From Bacillus canaveralius (GTDB lineage Bacteria; Bacillota; Bacilli; Bacillales; Cytobacillaceae): 64,000 bases of DNA. The position numbers and the translations under genes are program-made. The first letter of the stretch is position 1. Each line of letters opens with the position of its first letter. The notes beneath the pieces were generated by a model, which did not search any database, was not told where the DNA came from, and saw only the letters and a program-made list of their open reading frames with translations. The stretch lies in the NCBI RefSeq assembly GCF_002860125.1, contig NZ_PGVA01000041.1, forward strand, positions 1 through 64,000. Direction: 5' to 3'. Positions 36,270-43,219 of this stretch are shown here, piece after piece.

Positions 36270-36421
36270 GAGTCAATTTCATAAAGCAATTCTTTAATTG
36301 AAAGACGAACAGTTATTTAAAATTTAAGATAGTAACATTCGTTTCCTGCGGCATTCTCTTGTTTATTTAGTCAACCTTCGTTCGTTTTTCGGATTAGCTT
36401 ATTACATTATGAAATTCACTC
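36270..36421 (+). mobile_element. Short repeat element, copy A (MITE-like)
   Basis: This 152-base non-coding element has imperfect terminal inverted repeats, GAGTCAATTTCATAA at the left and TTATGAAATTCACTC at the right. It aligns end to end with the element at 53321-53466 in the opposite orientation, sharing blocks such as ATTCGTTTCCT and TTCGTTTTTCGG. It encodes nothing and lies 15 bases from the ctpB-like start. A target duplication is not clear. The structure is seen directly. The name MITE is inference. Confidence 0.75.
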
Positions 36422-36477
36422 TTTTAGACCTTAAAATTTAGGATAACATTTTTTATTAAAAAATAACAAAGAAAAAG

Positions 36478-36705
36478 TTAAGCTCTAAGGACCATACAGC
36501 TTTGCTGTTTCAGCCAAGTATTTCTTTTTTCGCAATTGTTCATGATCCATCTCGTCCCATAATCAAATTGATCGCGTGAACAAATTGACTCCACCGGGTA
36601 TAGTGTCTCTTCCTTCAATTTGATCGCCGGGCCGCTTCTGGCCTCCATCTCTTTGAAAATCTCGTAACCGTACATATCTTTTTCATTTAAAGTATAGTAT
36701 TAATA
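36478..36705 (-). pseudogene. Decayed PadR-family transcriptional regulator
   Basis: The frame upstream and after 36675 reads [19 protein letters not shown], then [16 protein letters not shown], the start of the PadR winged helix (expected [13 protein letters not shown].. and EGTLYPVLHRLE). It then diverges. A second frame resumes with RKKKYL. A stop lies just before YTL at the N-terminal side, and the rest of the family (wing, second helical part) is missing. There is no ribosome site. I read it as a truncated, frameshifted remnant beside the repeat element. Confidence 0.7.
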
Positions 36706-36907
36706 ACGATGTGCTTCCTTTTACAAGCTCCCGGTTGAACATCACGCTCACCTGCCCCTAATTGTAGCTGCTATTCCCTATTATACATGAACTATCTCCC
36801 GGATATTAATGACCGCAAATAATTTAATTTAAAGAAAAAAAGACAACTTTTTATAACATACAAAAAGAAAAAGCATGATCAGTTTTTATCATGCCATCCA
36901 ATATATG

Positions 36908-37795
36908 CTAAATTTTTAAAACAATATTAAAGTATTCTTCAAGAGTCAGTTTTTTTTCATAAATAACAGCTGCATCCCTTTCCCCGACAAAACGGAAATG
37001 CCATGGTTCATACTGATAGCCGGTGATCGCTTCTTTTCCTTTCGGGTATCTAAGAATAAACCCAAATCGGTGCGCATTTTCTGCAAGCCATTTTCCCTCA
37101 GGCGTTTCCCCAAATTGCTCTGTTAATCCCAATCCTGCACTCTGGCTCGATATATCCATTGCCAGGCCAGTTTGATGTTCACTGTTTCCGGGGACAGCAA
37201 CGACCTGTTTCGCGTTTTGTTCCCCAACCCGGCTTACTTCAGCATCAAACAACTCTTTTTGTCGGGCATATGACCGATAACCCGATACTGCATAGAGCTT
37301 AAGTCCATTTCGGTTGGCCTCAGCAAACAGGTTTTCCAGAGCTGCAGATGCTTCTTGGCGCAAATAGCTTTTCTCGATATCCTGAGCACCGTAGGAAAAA
37401 GGTACATTCGGCCTTACCATCGTCTCGGGGAGATAGCCATCGGGCAAGGCAAAATCTTTATTGACCAAAGCCATAATATTAATAGGATTTTGAATGATCG
37501 CTCTTCCGTTAAATTCAATTATACTATTAAAATAAGCGGCTTCCAGGGTGGGCGCGCCGGAAGCAGGAGTTTCTGCACCCGAATTGTTTTCTGCTGTCTG
37601 GCTATTCTCTGTTGTTGATTGCCCGGTATCATTGTTGTCCAGATTGTCACGAGTGACATTTTCTTGTCGCTTTTCAGCCTGTTCATCGCCTTCCCTATCA
37701 GCCTGTTGAAAAGGGAGCTTTTCCATGATTGACTCCACCTGACTGCAGCCGCTTAAAATCAATCCAGCTCCTAAAACTGTCCAAATTTTCCTCAT
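36908..37795 (-). CDS. yodJ: D-alanyl-D-alanine carboxypeptidase lipoprotein (M15B, YodJ type)
   Basis: This 295-residue protein has the lipobox LSGC (Cys17) and then an acidic low-complexity linker (about 30-85). The VanY/DdcY M15B domain contains the zinc motif SEHQTGLAMDIS and YEPWHFRFVG, with VSGYRSYARQ before them. It trims the terminal D-Ala of peptidoglycan stem peptides on the cell surface. B. subtilis YodJ next to deoD is the match in family and order. An AGGTGAA site precedes the ATG. Confidence 0.94.
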   Translation of the reverse strand: MRKIWTVLGAGLILSGCSQVESIMEKLPFQQADREGDEQAEKRQENVTRDNLDNNDTGQSTTENSQTAENNSGAETPASGAPTLEAAYFNSIIEFNGRAIIQNPINIMALVNKDFALPDGYLPETMVRPNVPFSYGAQDIEKSYLRQEASAALENLFAEANRNGLKLYAVSGYRSYARQKELFDAEVSRVGEQNAKQVVAVPGNSEHQTGLAMDISSQSAGLGLTEQFGETPEGKWLAENAHRFGFILRYPKGKEAITGYQYEPWHFRFVGERDAAVIYEKKLTLEEYFNIVLKI

Positions 37796-37888
37796 TCATT
37801 TCACCTGTTTCATTTTTGTTCAGTTGTTTCCAAACATTATTTCTATTTTAACATGATCCGTCAAGCAATCTAAATACACAGAATTCCT

Positions 37889-37946
37889 TTATATTTAGAC
37901 AACTTCATTCGTTTTTCGGTTTAGCTTATTAGTGTGTAACTTACTC
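37889..37946 (+). mobile_element. Partial copy B of the short repeat element
   Basis: This 3'-half fragment aligns with copies A and C from TTTAGACAACTTC through TTCGTTTTTCGG and TTAGCTTATT to the TACTC terminal repeat. The left half is absent. It lies about 95 bases before the yodJ start, in the same orientation as copy A. Confidence 0.7.
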
Positions 37947-37964
37947 ATCTATGTATTCAAAAAA

Positions 37965-37995
37965 AAGATACCCAGTTATTTTAGGTATCTTTATG
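37965..37995 (-). terminator. Terminator of deoD
   Basis: AAGATACC and GGTATCTT pair around a 10-base loop. On the minus strand they are followed by TTTTTTTT. Confidence 0.9.
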
Positions 37996-38015
37996 ATTTT
38001 TCAATGAAAAGTTGC

Positions 38016-38720
38016 CTATTCCTGGATGACAGCTTCGAGCGAAACTTCAATCATTTCGTTAAAGGTGGATTGGCGTTCCTCTGAAGTTGTTTCTTCACCT
38101 GTTAACAGATGGTCGCTTACAGTCAGAACCGACAATGCCTTGCGATTGAACTTTGCGGCAAGAGTGTAGAGTGCGGCTGTTTCCATTTCAATCGCCAATA
38201 TTTGATATTGCGCCCATTTTTCATGCTCAGCATGATCATTGTAGAACATATCCGCAGTAAACACATTACCGGTTCTAAGGTTCAAGCCTTTTTTCATACC
38301 AGCGTCATACGCTTTTTTAAGCAAATCAAAATCAGCTGTTGGAGCAAAATTAACCGCGCCAAAAATAACTTCGTTCATTTTCGAATCAGTCGAAGCGCTC
38401 ATGGCGAGAATGACATCGCGAACCTTGACATTCTTTTGAATAGCGCCGCATGTTCCGACCCGGATCAGATTTTGGACATTATAGCTTTGCATCAATTCAT
38501 TTATGTAAATAGAGATGGACGGAACACCCATTCCCGTTCCCTGAACAGATATTTTTTTTCCTTTATAGGTTCCCGTATAGCCAAACATGTTGCGAACTTC
38601 GTTATAGCATTGTGCATTTTCTAAAAATGTTTCAGCAATATATTTAGCCCGAAGAGGATCTCCGGGAAGCAATACCGTTTCGGCAATTTCATTTTCTTTT
38701 GCATTGATATGAATACTCAT
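38016..38720 (-). CDS. deoD: Purine-nucleoside phosphorylase
   Basis: This 234-residue hexameric enzyme cleaves purine nucleosides with phosphate to base and ribose 1-phosphate. Family signatures are [30 protein letters not shown] and [11 protein letters not shown]. The length matches B. subtilis DeoD (233). The ATG at 38720 has GGAGG 8 bases upstream. The frame to 38735 has none. It stands next to yodJ as in B. subtilis. Confidence 0.97.
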   Translation of the reverse strand: MSIHINAKENEIAETVLLPGDPLRAKYIAETFLENAQCYNEVRNMFGYTGTYKGKKISVQGTGMGVPSISIYINELMQSYNVQNLIRVGTCGAIQKNVKVRDVILAMSASTDSKMNEVIFGAVNFAPTADFDLLKKAYDAGMKKGLNLRTGNVFTADMFYNDHAEHEKWAQYQILAIEMETAALYTLAAKFNRKALSVLTVSDHLLTGEETTSEERQSTFNEMIEVSLEAVIQE

Positions 38721-38861
38721 ATTATTTACCTCCATTATTTTCTTTAGCTGTTATTTCCTTGCCTATCCCTTCAAACTATAACATATTCTTTTCTCCATGA
38801 AAAATCATCCGGGTACCAGCATCTTTTAACAGGGAAATAGGGAAGATACGTTTTTAAAAAG

Positions 38862-38900
38862 CAGAAAACAACCCTGATTTTCAGCGTTGTTTTCTTCACA
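38862..38900 (-). terminator. Terminator of the YodL-like gene
   Basis: AAAACAAC and GTTGTTTTC pair around 13 bases with a T run on the minus strand (TTTTCTGC), directly after the stop. Confidence 0.7.
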
Positions 38901-39209
38901 TTACCTCACCTGAATTCGGTTAATCTTTGTCCAGCCGCCCGCTTTTAGCTGGTAATAATGGTGACCTCTCAAGCCTTCGTCAATTAATACAATATCGCCT
39001 GTGCTCATAAACCTGCCTTTATAGTCGGTGGGAATGGTGTCCGGCACATTGAAAAGCTTAAATACCTTATCAAAACAATCCTGATGCCCCTCCGCTTTAA
39101 TTGCAAGCCGGTACACTTGAGTATAGCCTCTATCCTGCCTAAATTGCGGGGTTTGAAAAATCGTAATATCATAATTTCTCTTCCTTCTGCTTGTTAACTC
39201 TTTTAACAT
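38901..39209 (-). CDS. yodL: YodL-like protein
   Basis: This 102-residue protein begins MLKELTSRRKRNYDITIFQTPQF and contains KVFKLFNVPDTIPTDYKGRFM, STGDIVLIDEG and a C-terminal GGWTKINRI, following B. subtilis YodL. YodL in B. subtilis has been linked with cell-shape control through MreB. Here only the similarity is asserted. The ATG at 39209 has GGGGG 7-8 bases upstream. In B. subtilis the next genes are yodM and yozD. Here yodM is missing and a remnant sits in its place. Confidence 0.87.
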   Translation of the reverse strand: MLKELTSRRKRNYDITIFQTPQFRQDRGYTQVYRLAIKAEGHQDCFDKVFKLFNVPDTIPTDYKGRFMSTGDIVLIDEGLRGHHYYQLKAGGWTKINRIQVR

Positions 39210-39370
39210 GCCGCGTCCCCCTATCAAATTAAACTGTATATGTACTATTAAAGCTATCCTTTGTCGATTCCTTTATCGGAAAGCTTCTACTTTTGTCGAT
39301 AGTTGGGTTATTTGCATGGAAATTTTATCCTATGTTATCGAATCGATCCGGACGCGGACATTTTTTCGCA

Positions 39371-39397
39371 AAAAAAGATGAAGCATCGCGCTTCATC
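39371..39397 (-). terminator. Intrinsic terminator
   Basis: GATGAAGC and GCTTCATC pair around a 5-base loop with TTTTTTTG following on the minus strand. It ends the ORF fragment at 39400-39522 and any transcript reading through it. Confidence 0.88.
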
Positions 39398-39399
39398 AA

Positions 39400-39522
39400 T
39401 TAGCAATATTGTTGAATAACGGAATTTATTTTATCCTTCATGTAAAGAATGTCTGAATCGGATACGGTCAGCTTTATTTTGGTTTCGTCCATTTCCAGTG
39501 CCTCGGCCAGGACGCCTCCCTG
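39400..39522 (-). pseudogene. Coding-like fragment or small ORF after a structured RNA
   Basis: After a TGA at 39523-39525 a frame of 40 codons runs to TAA at 39400 (..VLAEALEMDETKIKL, then TVSDSDILYMKD, KINSVIQQYC). It looks like the C-terminal end of a soluble protein and is followed at once by a strong terminator. An internal ATG at 39492 has GAGG 8 bases before it, so a 30-residue product is also possible. I recognise no family. The place is where yodM would be in B. subtilis, but this is not PAP2-like. Confidence 0.4.
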
Positions 39523-39524
39523 TC

Positions 39525-39601
39525 AGCTACCGAGCGTCTTGACACTTACTCGGGTTGGACTTTCACCAACTAGCAATTAACGGCTTGCTGGGCACGCTCA
39601 C
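39525..39601 (-). ncRNA. Structured RNA fragment, resembling the 5' part of a group II intron
   Basis: On the minus strand, GCTA (near 39570) and TAGC (near 39527) enclose two hairpins, GTTGG-TGAAAGT-CCAAC and CCGAG-N-CTCGG, as a three-way junction. The element begins GTGAGCGTGCCCAGC right after the yozD terminator. GTGYG-like starts, a GCCCAGC or GCCCGGC box and a (T)GGTGAAAGTCC hairpin are features I know from bacterial group II intron 5' ends, and class C introns insert after terminators. No domain V or reverse transcriptase is present. The intron reading is inference. Confidence 0.45.
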
Positions 39602-39602
39602 A

Positions 39603-39629
39603 TAAAAATGACGGGCAGCAGCCCGTCAT
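39603..39629 (-). terminator. Terminator of yozD
   Basis: ATGACGGGC and GCCCGTCAT form a perfect 9-base stem with a 4-base loop, followed on the minus strand by TTTTTATG. It touches the yozD stop codon. Confidence 0.92.
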
Positions 39630-39803
39630 TTAGTCGATATCAGTATTCTCATCAATAATGCTCTTTTCAACAAGATATTCAAAAGTTATATCAGCCATTT
39701 CATTCAATTCCTCATTGGTGGGAACGTATCCCCTTTTTAAAAGCTCATGAAAGAAAAATTCGGCAATCTCCTCTGTATCAATAATAACTTCGATTTCTTT
39801 CAT
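39630..39803 (-). CDS. yozD: YozD-like small protein
   Basis: This 57-residue acidic protein begins MKEIEVIIDTEEIAEFFF, followed by HELLKRGYVPTNEEL and ADITFEYLVEKSIID, closely like B. subtilis YozD. Function unknown. The ATG has GGGGG 7 bases upstream. In B. subtilis it sits between yodM and yodN. Here yodN is upstream on the same strand and the yodM position holds a remnant. Confidence 0.88.
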   Translation of the reverse strand: MKEIEVIIDTEEIAEFFFHELLKRGYVPTNEELNEMADITFEYLVEKSIIDENTDID

Positions 39804-39972
39804 AGCATCGCCCCCTTTTTACAGAATGTATGTTGCATTTGCTATTTTCATAACCTGATCTGTTAAAAGGCTTTTCATATAGTTCGTCTTTTTAAAAGAA
39901 ATTTCAATTCAAGACATGTTTATATTGGACAAGCATACACATTAGTAACAGCTAATATTTAGGAGTGATTGG

Positions 39973-40143
39973 ATGATGGTGATCTGTAAGTGGATCGAAG
40001 TGTTTAAAGAAGATGTAAATAAAGAAAATAGTTTGTTCATAGATACTTGCAGGAAGATTACTGAGTTTGTTTATAAAATACTGCTCGTTTTTGGTGCACC
40101 TTATTTAATTTATCTGCTATACCAATTTACTGTTAATTTCTAA
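39973..40143 (+). CDS. Small membrane protein, unknown function
   Basis: A 56-codon gene has AGGAG 8 bases before ATG. The N-terminal half is charged (FKEDVNKENS) and the C-terminal half is a membrane helix (YKILLVFGAPYLIYLLYQF). It lies on the opposite strand to yodN and yozD, convergent with yodN. No family is recognised. The ribosome site and typical membrane topology support a real gene. Confidence 0.55.
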   Translation: MMVICKWIEVFKEDVNKENSLFIDTCRKITEFVYKILLVFGAPYLIYLLYQFTVNF

Positions 40144-40152
40144 GTATTTTTT

Positions 40153-40827
40153 TCATATACTTTTAAGCTTTTCGAGAACAACACGCATAACTTGTTCGTA
40201 TTCCCAATCGTTAAACATCTCATGTAAAATCTTGTAATCATTATATATATCAAGGAGACCGTCAATCAGTTCCTGTTGGTCATCTTTCTTTCTCACCATA
40301 TCACGCTCGGTCTGGCGGTAGCCGCGTTTATTGAGTTTCATTTCTTTTTCAAAGGGATTTTGCGGTTTGTTCACTGAAAACAGCAACCCTAATTTTTGAA
40401 TGAACGTTTCGGCATTAGCAGCTTCTGCAACAATTGTCAGCTCTTCTTCTCCTGCTTCAAGCCATTCGCCGTCGCTAATTCTCGACAGCTCATAAATAAC
40501 GTCTTCCCAGGCATTTTCCTTATAGCGCCAAATTTCAGTCCGAAAACCAATTACTTTGAACAGGTCTGCTCCATACCCTTTGACTTGAACCAAATCACCG
40601 AAAAAAAATTTATATTCAATGTCAATATGTTCTTGCTCAACAACATTTCCTTCGTATTCTGACAACAATTGCAGGCTTGCTTCCATATACAGTCCTTCGC
40701 TTTTATTCACTTCATACACATGCATGCCGTCAAGCCACTTAACATCCGTAATTTTCCCCACCGTGCCATACATTGTGATCACGACTGTATCACCGATTTT
40801 GTATTTCGGTTTTTTTCGTTTTTCCAT
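40153..40827 (-). CDS. yodN: YodN-like protein
   Basis: This 224-residue soluble protein has an N-terminal KOW-like strand pattern (YKIGDTVVITMYGTVGKITDVKW and FFGDLVQVKGYGADLFKVIGF) and a helical C-terminal end (IYNDYKILHEMFNDWEYEQVM). The match and context (next to yozD and yozE) are those of B. subtilis YodN, whose function is unknown. The ATG at 40827 is preferred because GAGAGG lies 9 bases upstream. The ATG at 40836 directly abuts that site. Confidence 0.82.
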   Translation of the reverse strand: MEKRKKPKYKIGDTVVITMYGTVGKITDVKWLDGMHVYEVNKSEGLYMEASLQLLSEYEGNVVEQEHIDIEYKFFFGDLVQVKGYGADLFKVIGFRTEIWRYKENAWEDVIYELSRISDGEWLEAGEEELTIVAEAANAETFIQKLGLLFSVNKPQNPFEKEMKLNKRGYRQTERDMVRKKDDQQELIDGLLDIYNDYKILHEMFNDWEYEQVMRVVLEKLKSI

Positions 40828-40933
40828 TTCCTCCATCCTCTCAGGTGGTGAGCCGTGAATAATTAATTACGATAGTATATGCACTGGCTTTTAAACGGTC
40901 TCTTTTCGAAAACAATGAAAAAAAGAAAGGTTA

Positions 40934-41161
40934 TCAGCCCTTCCCTTCAGTTGCTTCATATATTTCCCACGCTTCATCAAAGGTAGTCATGCTTTCTAAA
41001 TATTGGCCATTCAGCTCCAGATACAAGCTTATCTCCTGATAATCCTCCGACCGTTTTGGAAAACTGTGGTCATCATAGGCATGATTCGCAAACTTGCTAA
41101 TTGAATCCTTCGGCTCCGGATGCCGGTATTTCATTAAAAAATGGTAGAACGATTTTCGCAT
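40934..41161 (-). CDS. yozE: YozE-like protein
   Basis: This 75-residue protein begins MRKSFYHFLMKYRHPEPKDS, followed by ISKFANHAYDDHSFPKRSEDY, then EISLYLELNGQYL and TFDEAWEIYE, matching the SAM-like helical YozE family of Bacillus. Function unknown. The ATG at 41161 has GAAAGGTG 6 bases upstream. The longer frame to 41218 has no site. The neighbours (yodN, yokU) are the same as in B. subtilis. Confidence 0.93.
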   Translation of the reverse strand: MRKSFYHFLMKYRHPEPKDSISKFANHAYDDHSFPKRSEDYQEISLYLELNGQYLESMTTFDEAWEIYEATEGKG

Positions 41162-41297
41162 ACATAACACCTTTCCAGTTCTTTTTCTTAAAGGAGCCTT
41201 TGAGCGTTCCATCTCCATGTTATTATCTTACGTTTACTATAATTCATCCCTGACCCGGCGTCCACAGCAGACCCCTATGCCCTGAAACATCGCAGGA

Positions 41298-41334
41298 AAG
41301 AAAAAACCGCCCGATCTCCGTTTGGGCGGTTGTG
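41298..41334 (-). terminator. Terminator of the kamA-yokU unit
   Basis: AACCGCCC and GGGCGGTT pair around 11 bases. They are followed on the minus strand by TTTTTTC. Confidence 0.9.
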
Positions 41335-41345
41335 TTATAGCTGCA

Positions 41346-41627
41346 TTATGAAAAATCAAAGTAATTTTTTTTCAATAGTTTGGGAAGATTCATCAGTCCT
41401 TCAAAAGCAATCGTTTTTGCGATTGATTTCGTATCAACGATAAAAAGCTGGTCCTCAATCGTTTTGACGATTTCATCAGTCTGGTAAACGATGTGACAGT
41501 CATGGCACACAACTGAAGGGACATCGGTAATCTCAATCGCCCTCGTTCCGTCCGGGAGCTCCCAATACACTGTTTCTTTCCCTGTTTCGATTTGTTCGCT
41601 GCTGCACCATGAGCATGATCGCTCCAT
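41346..41627 (-). CDS. yokU: YokU-like zinc-finger protein
   Basis: This 93-residue protein has CSWC near residues 5-8 and CHDC near 41-44, a YgiT-type zinc knuckle pair, and then a helical half (IEDQLFIVDTKSIAKTIAFEGL). It resembles B. subtilis YokU next to kamA. The ATG at 41627 overlaps the kamA stop by one base (TGATG), with AGGAGG 7 bases upstream. The two are therefore translationally coupled, and YokU may be linked with aminomutase expression. Its function is unknown. Confidence 0.9.
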   Translation of the reverse strand: MERSCSWCSSEQIETGKETVYWELPDGTRAIEITDVPSVVCHDCHIVYQTDEIVKTIEDQLFIVDTKSIAKTIAFEGLMNLPKLLKKNYFDFS

Positions 41628-43081
41628 CACTTTTCCTCCTGACTATTGGCTGCAATGATCGCCTCTGCCCCTTCAGTTTGTCGAGCAGTTTGTCCGGGCT
41701 CTTTCATTTGCTGGGCATAAAATTTCTTTTCCTTTAATACGTCACGCTTTTCGCGTTTGTCCTTTAGCGAACTATGGACAGGATCCTGCTCATATTGTTT
41801 GCGCCGCGTTAACCGGGCCAGGCCTTCCGGCACTAAATTGAGCTGGGCATCGTTCATAAGCGAAGCGATTCCTGCCGCCGACCGTTTCTGTTCCATTTCT
41901 GGATATATTTCTTTAAAATAATCTTCTGCACGGCCGGGCACATAGTTTTCCGGTTCAGGGTATGTCGTAATCACACCTTCGAAATTGCGAAGAACAACTT
42001 TGTCGGGACTTTGTGAAATCATGTAATTAGGCTGAAGTGAAATTTTTCCGCCTCCACCTGGTGCATCGACAACAAATGTAGGTACGGCGTATCCCGATGT
42101 GTGCCCCCTTAATCCCTCAATGATTTCAAGCCCTTTTGTAACCGGTGCCCGGAAATGGCCGATTCCTTCTGATAAATCACACTGGTAAATGTAATACGGT
42201 CTTACCCGGATTTTGACAAGATCGTGCATCAGCTTTTTCATAATTGGAACACTGTCATTAATTCCAGCAAGAATAACCGATTGGTTTCCAACTGGTACAC
42301 CAGCATCGGCCAATTTCTCACATGCCAGCTTTGACTCCCCGGTTATTTCAATCGATGTATTAAAGTGGGTATTAAGCCAGACCGGGTGATATTTCCGCAA
42401 AATATTGCAGAGATTATCGGTAATTCGCTGCGGAAAAACAACCGGTGCACGCGTGCCAATCCGGATGATTTCGACGTGATCAATCGACCGCAAATTTTTT
42501 AAAATATATTCGAGAATATTATCATTGATTAACAATCCATCCCCGCCAGAAAGAAGCACATCCCTTACTTCAGGTGTCTCGCCGATATATTGCATCGCGG
42601 CATCAAGCTGTTTTTTCGGAACTCCCATGCCTATTTGCCCGGAAAAGCGGCGGCGTGTACAGTATCGGCAATACATCGAGCATTGATTGGTAACGAGAAA
42701 CAATACCCTATCAGGATAGCGATGCGTTAAACCGGGAACAGGTGAGTCTTCATCCTCGTGAAGCGGGTCTTCAAGATCGTATTTCGTTTTGTGCATTTCC
42801 TGAGAGATCGGAACCGACTGCATGCGGATCGGACAGCGGGGATCATCTGGATTCATGAGGGATGCATAGTAGGGTGTAATATTTAATGGGATCGTTTTTG
42901 TTGATATCCTGACGCCTTCTTCTTCAGCAGGGGTGAGGTTGATCACTTTTCGTAAATCCTCCAATGTTCGGATTGTGTTTGTCAGCTGCCAAATCCAATC
43001 GTTCCATTGCTCTTCATCGACATCCTTCCATAATTCAATCTCATGCCAGTGTCTGGCTGGTTTATATAATGTCATCTTCAT
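41627..43081 (-). CDS. kamA: L-lysine 2,3-aminomutase
   Basis: This 484-residue radical-SAM, PLP enzyme moves the alpha-amino group of lysine to C3, giving beta-lysine. The 4Fe-4S motif CSMYCRYC is at 134-141, and the PLP lysine lies toward the C-terminus in PNYMISQSPDKVVLRN. Homology to B. subtilis KamA is clear over the whole length. The C-terminal extension is charged. The ATG at 43081 has GGGAGG 7 bases upstream, and a perfect sigma-54 promoter lies about 35 bases before it. It is cotranscribed with yokU. Confidence 0.96.
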   Translation of the reverse strand: MKMTLYKPARHWHEIELWKDVDEEQWNDWIWQLTNTIRTLEDLRKVINLTPAEEEGVRISTKTIPLNITPYYASLMNPDDPRCPIRMQSVPISQEMHKTKYDLEDPLHEDEDSPVPGLTHRYPDRVLFLVTNQCSMYCRYCTRRRFSGQIGMGVPKKQLDAAMQYIGETPEVRDVLLSGGDGLLINDNILEYILKNLRSIDHVEIIRIGTRAPVVFPQRITDNLCNILRKYHPVWLNTHFNTSIEITGESKLACEKLADAGVPVGNQSVILAGINDSVPIMKKLMHDLVKIRVRPYYIYQCDLSEGIGHFRAPVTKGLEIIEGLRGHTSGYAVPTFVVDAPGGGGKISLQPNYMISQSPDKVVLRNFEGVITTYPEPENYVPGRAEDYFKEIYPEMEQKRSAAGIASLMNDAQLNLVPEGLARLTRRKQYEQDPVHSSLKDKREKRDVLKEKKFYAQQMKEPGQTARQTEGAEAIIAANSQEEK

Positions 43082-43115
43082 TACCATTCCTCCCTGTCAC
43101 TTTAACGGTAAATGA

Positions 43116-43131
43116 TGCAAGTTCCGTGCCA
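43116..43131 (-). promoter_or_regulatory. Sigma-54 (SigL) promoter of kamA
   Basis: On the minus strand TGGCAC (43126-43131), a 5-base spacer GGAAC and TTGCA (43116-43120) fit the -24/-12 consensus exactly. A dyad ATGGA/TCCAT (43135-43150) lies upstream of the -24 box. The sigma-54 activator gene at 43220 is next to it. Transcription would start near 43104, about 20 bases before kamA. Confidence 0.9.
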
Positions 43132-43219
43132 AAAATGGATGCTTTTCCATTAAGGTTGTGAAGAAAGGAAACAGCGGTAAAGATCATCGTTTCAGGTTTG
43201 CAGAAAACAGAAATGCTGA

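Noticed and set aside
36478-36675. An intact 65-residue gene
   Set aside because: It has no ribosome site, the homology to PadR stops in the middle of the helix-turn-helix, and the reading frame breaks. It is called a pseudogene instead.
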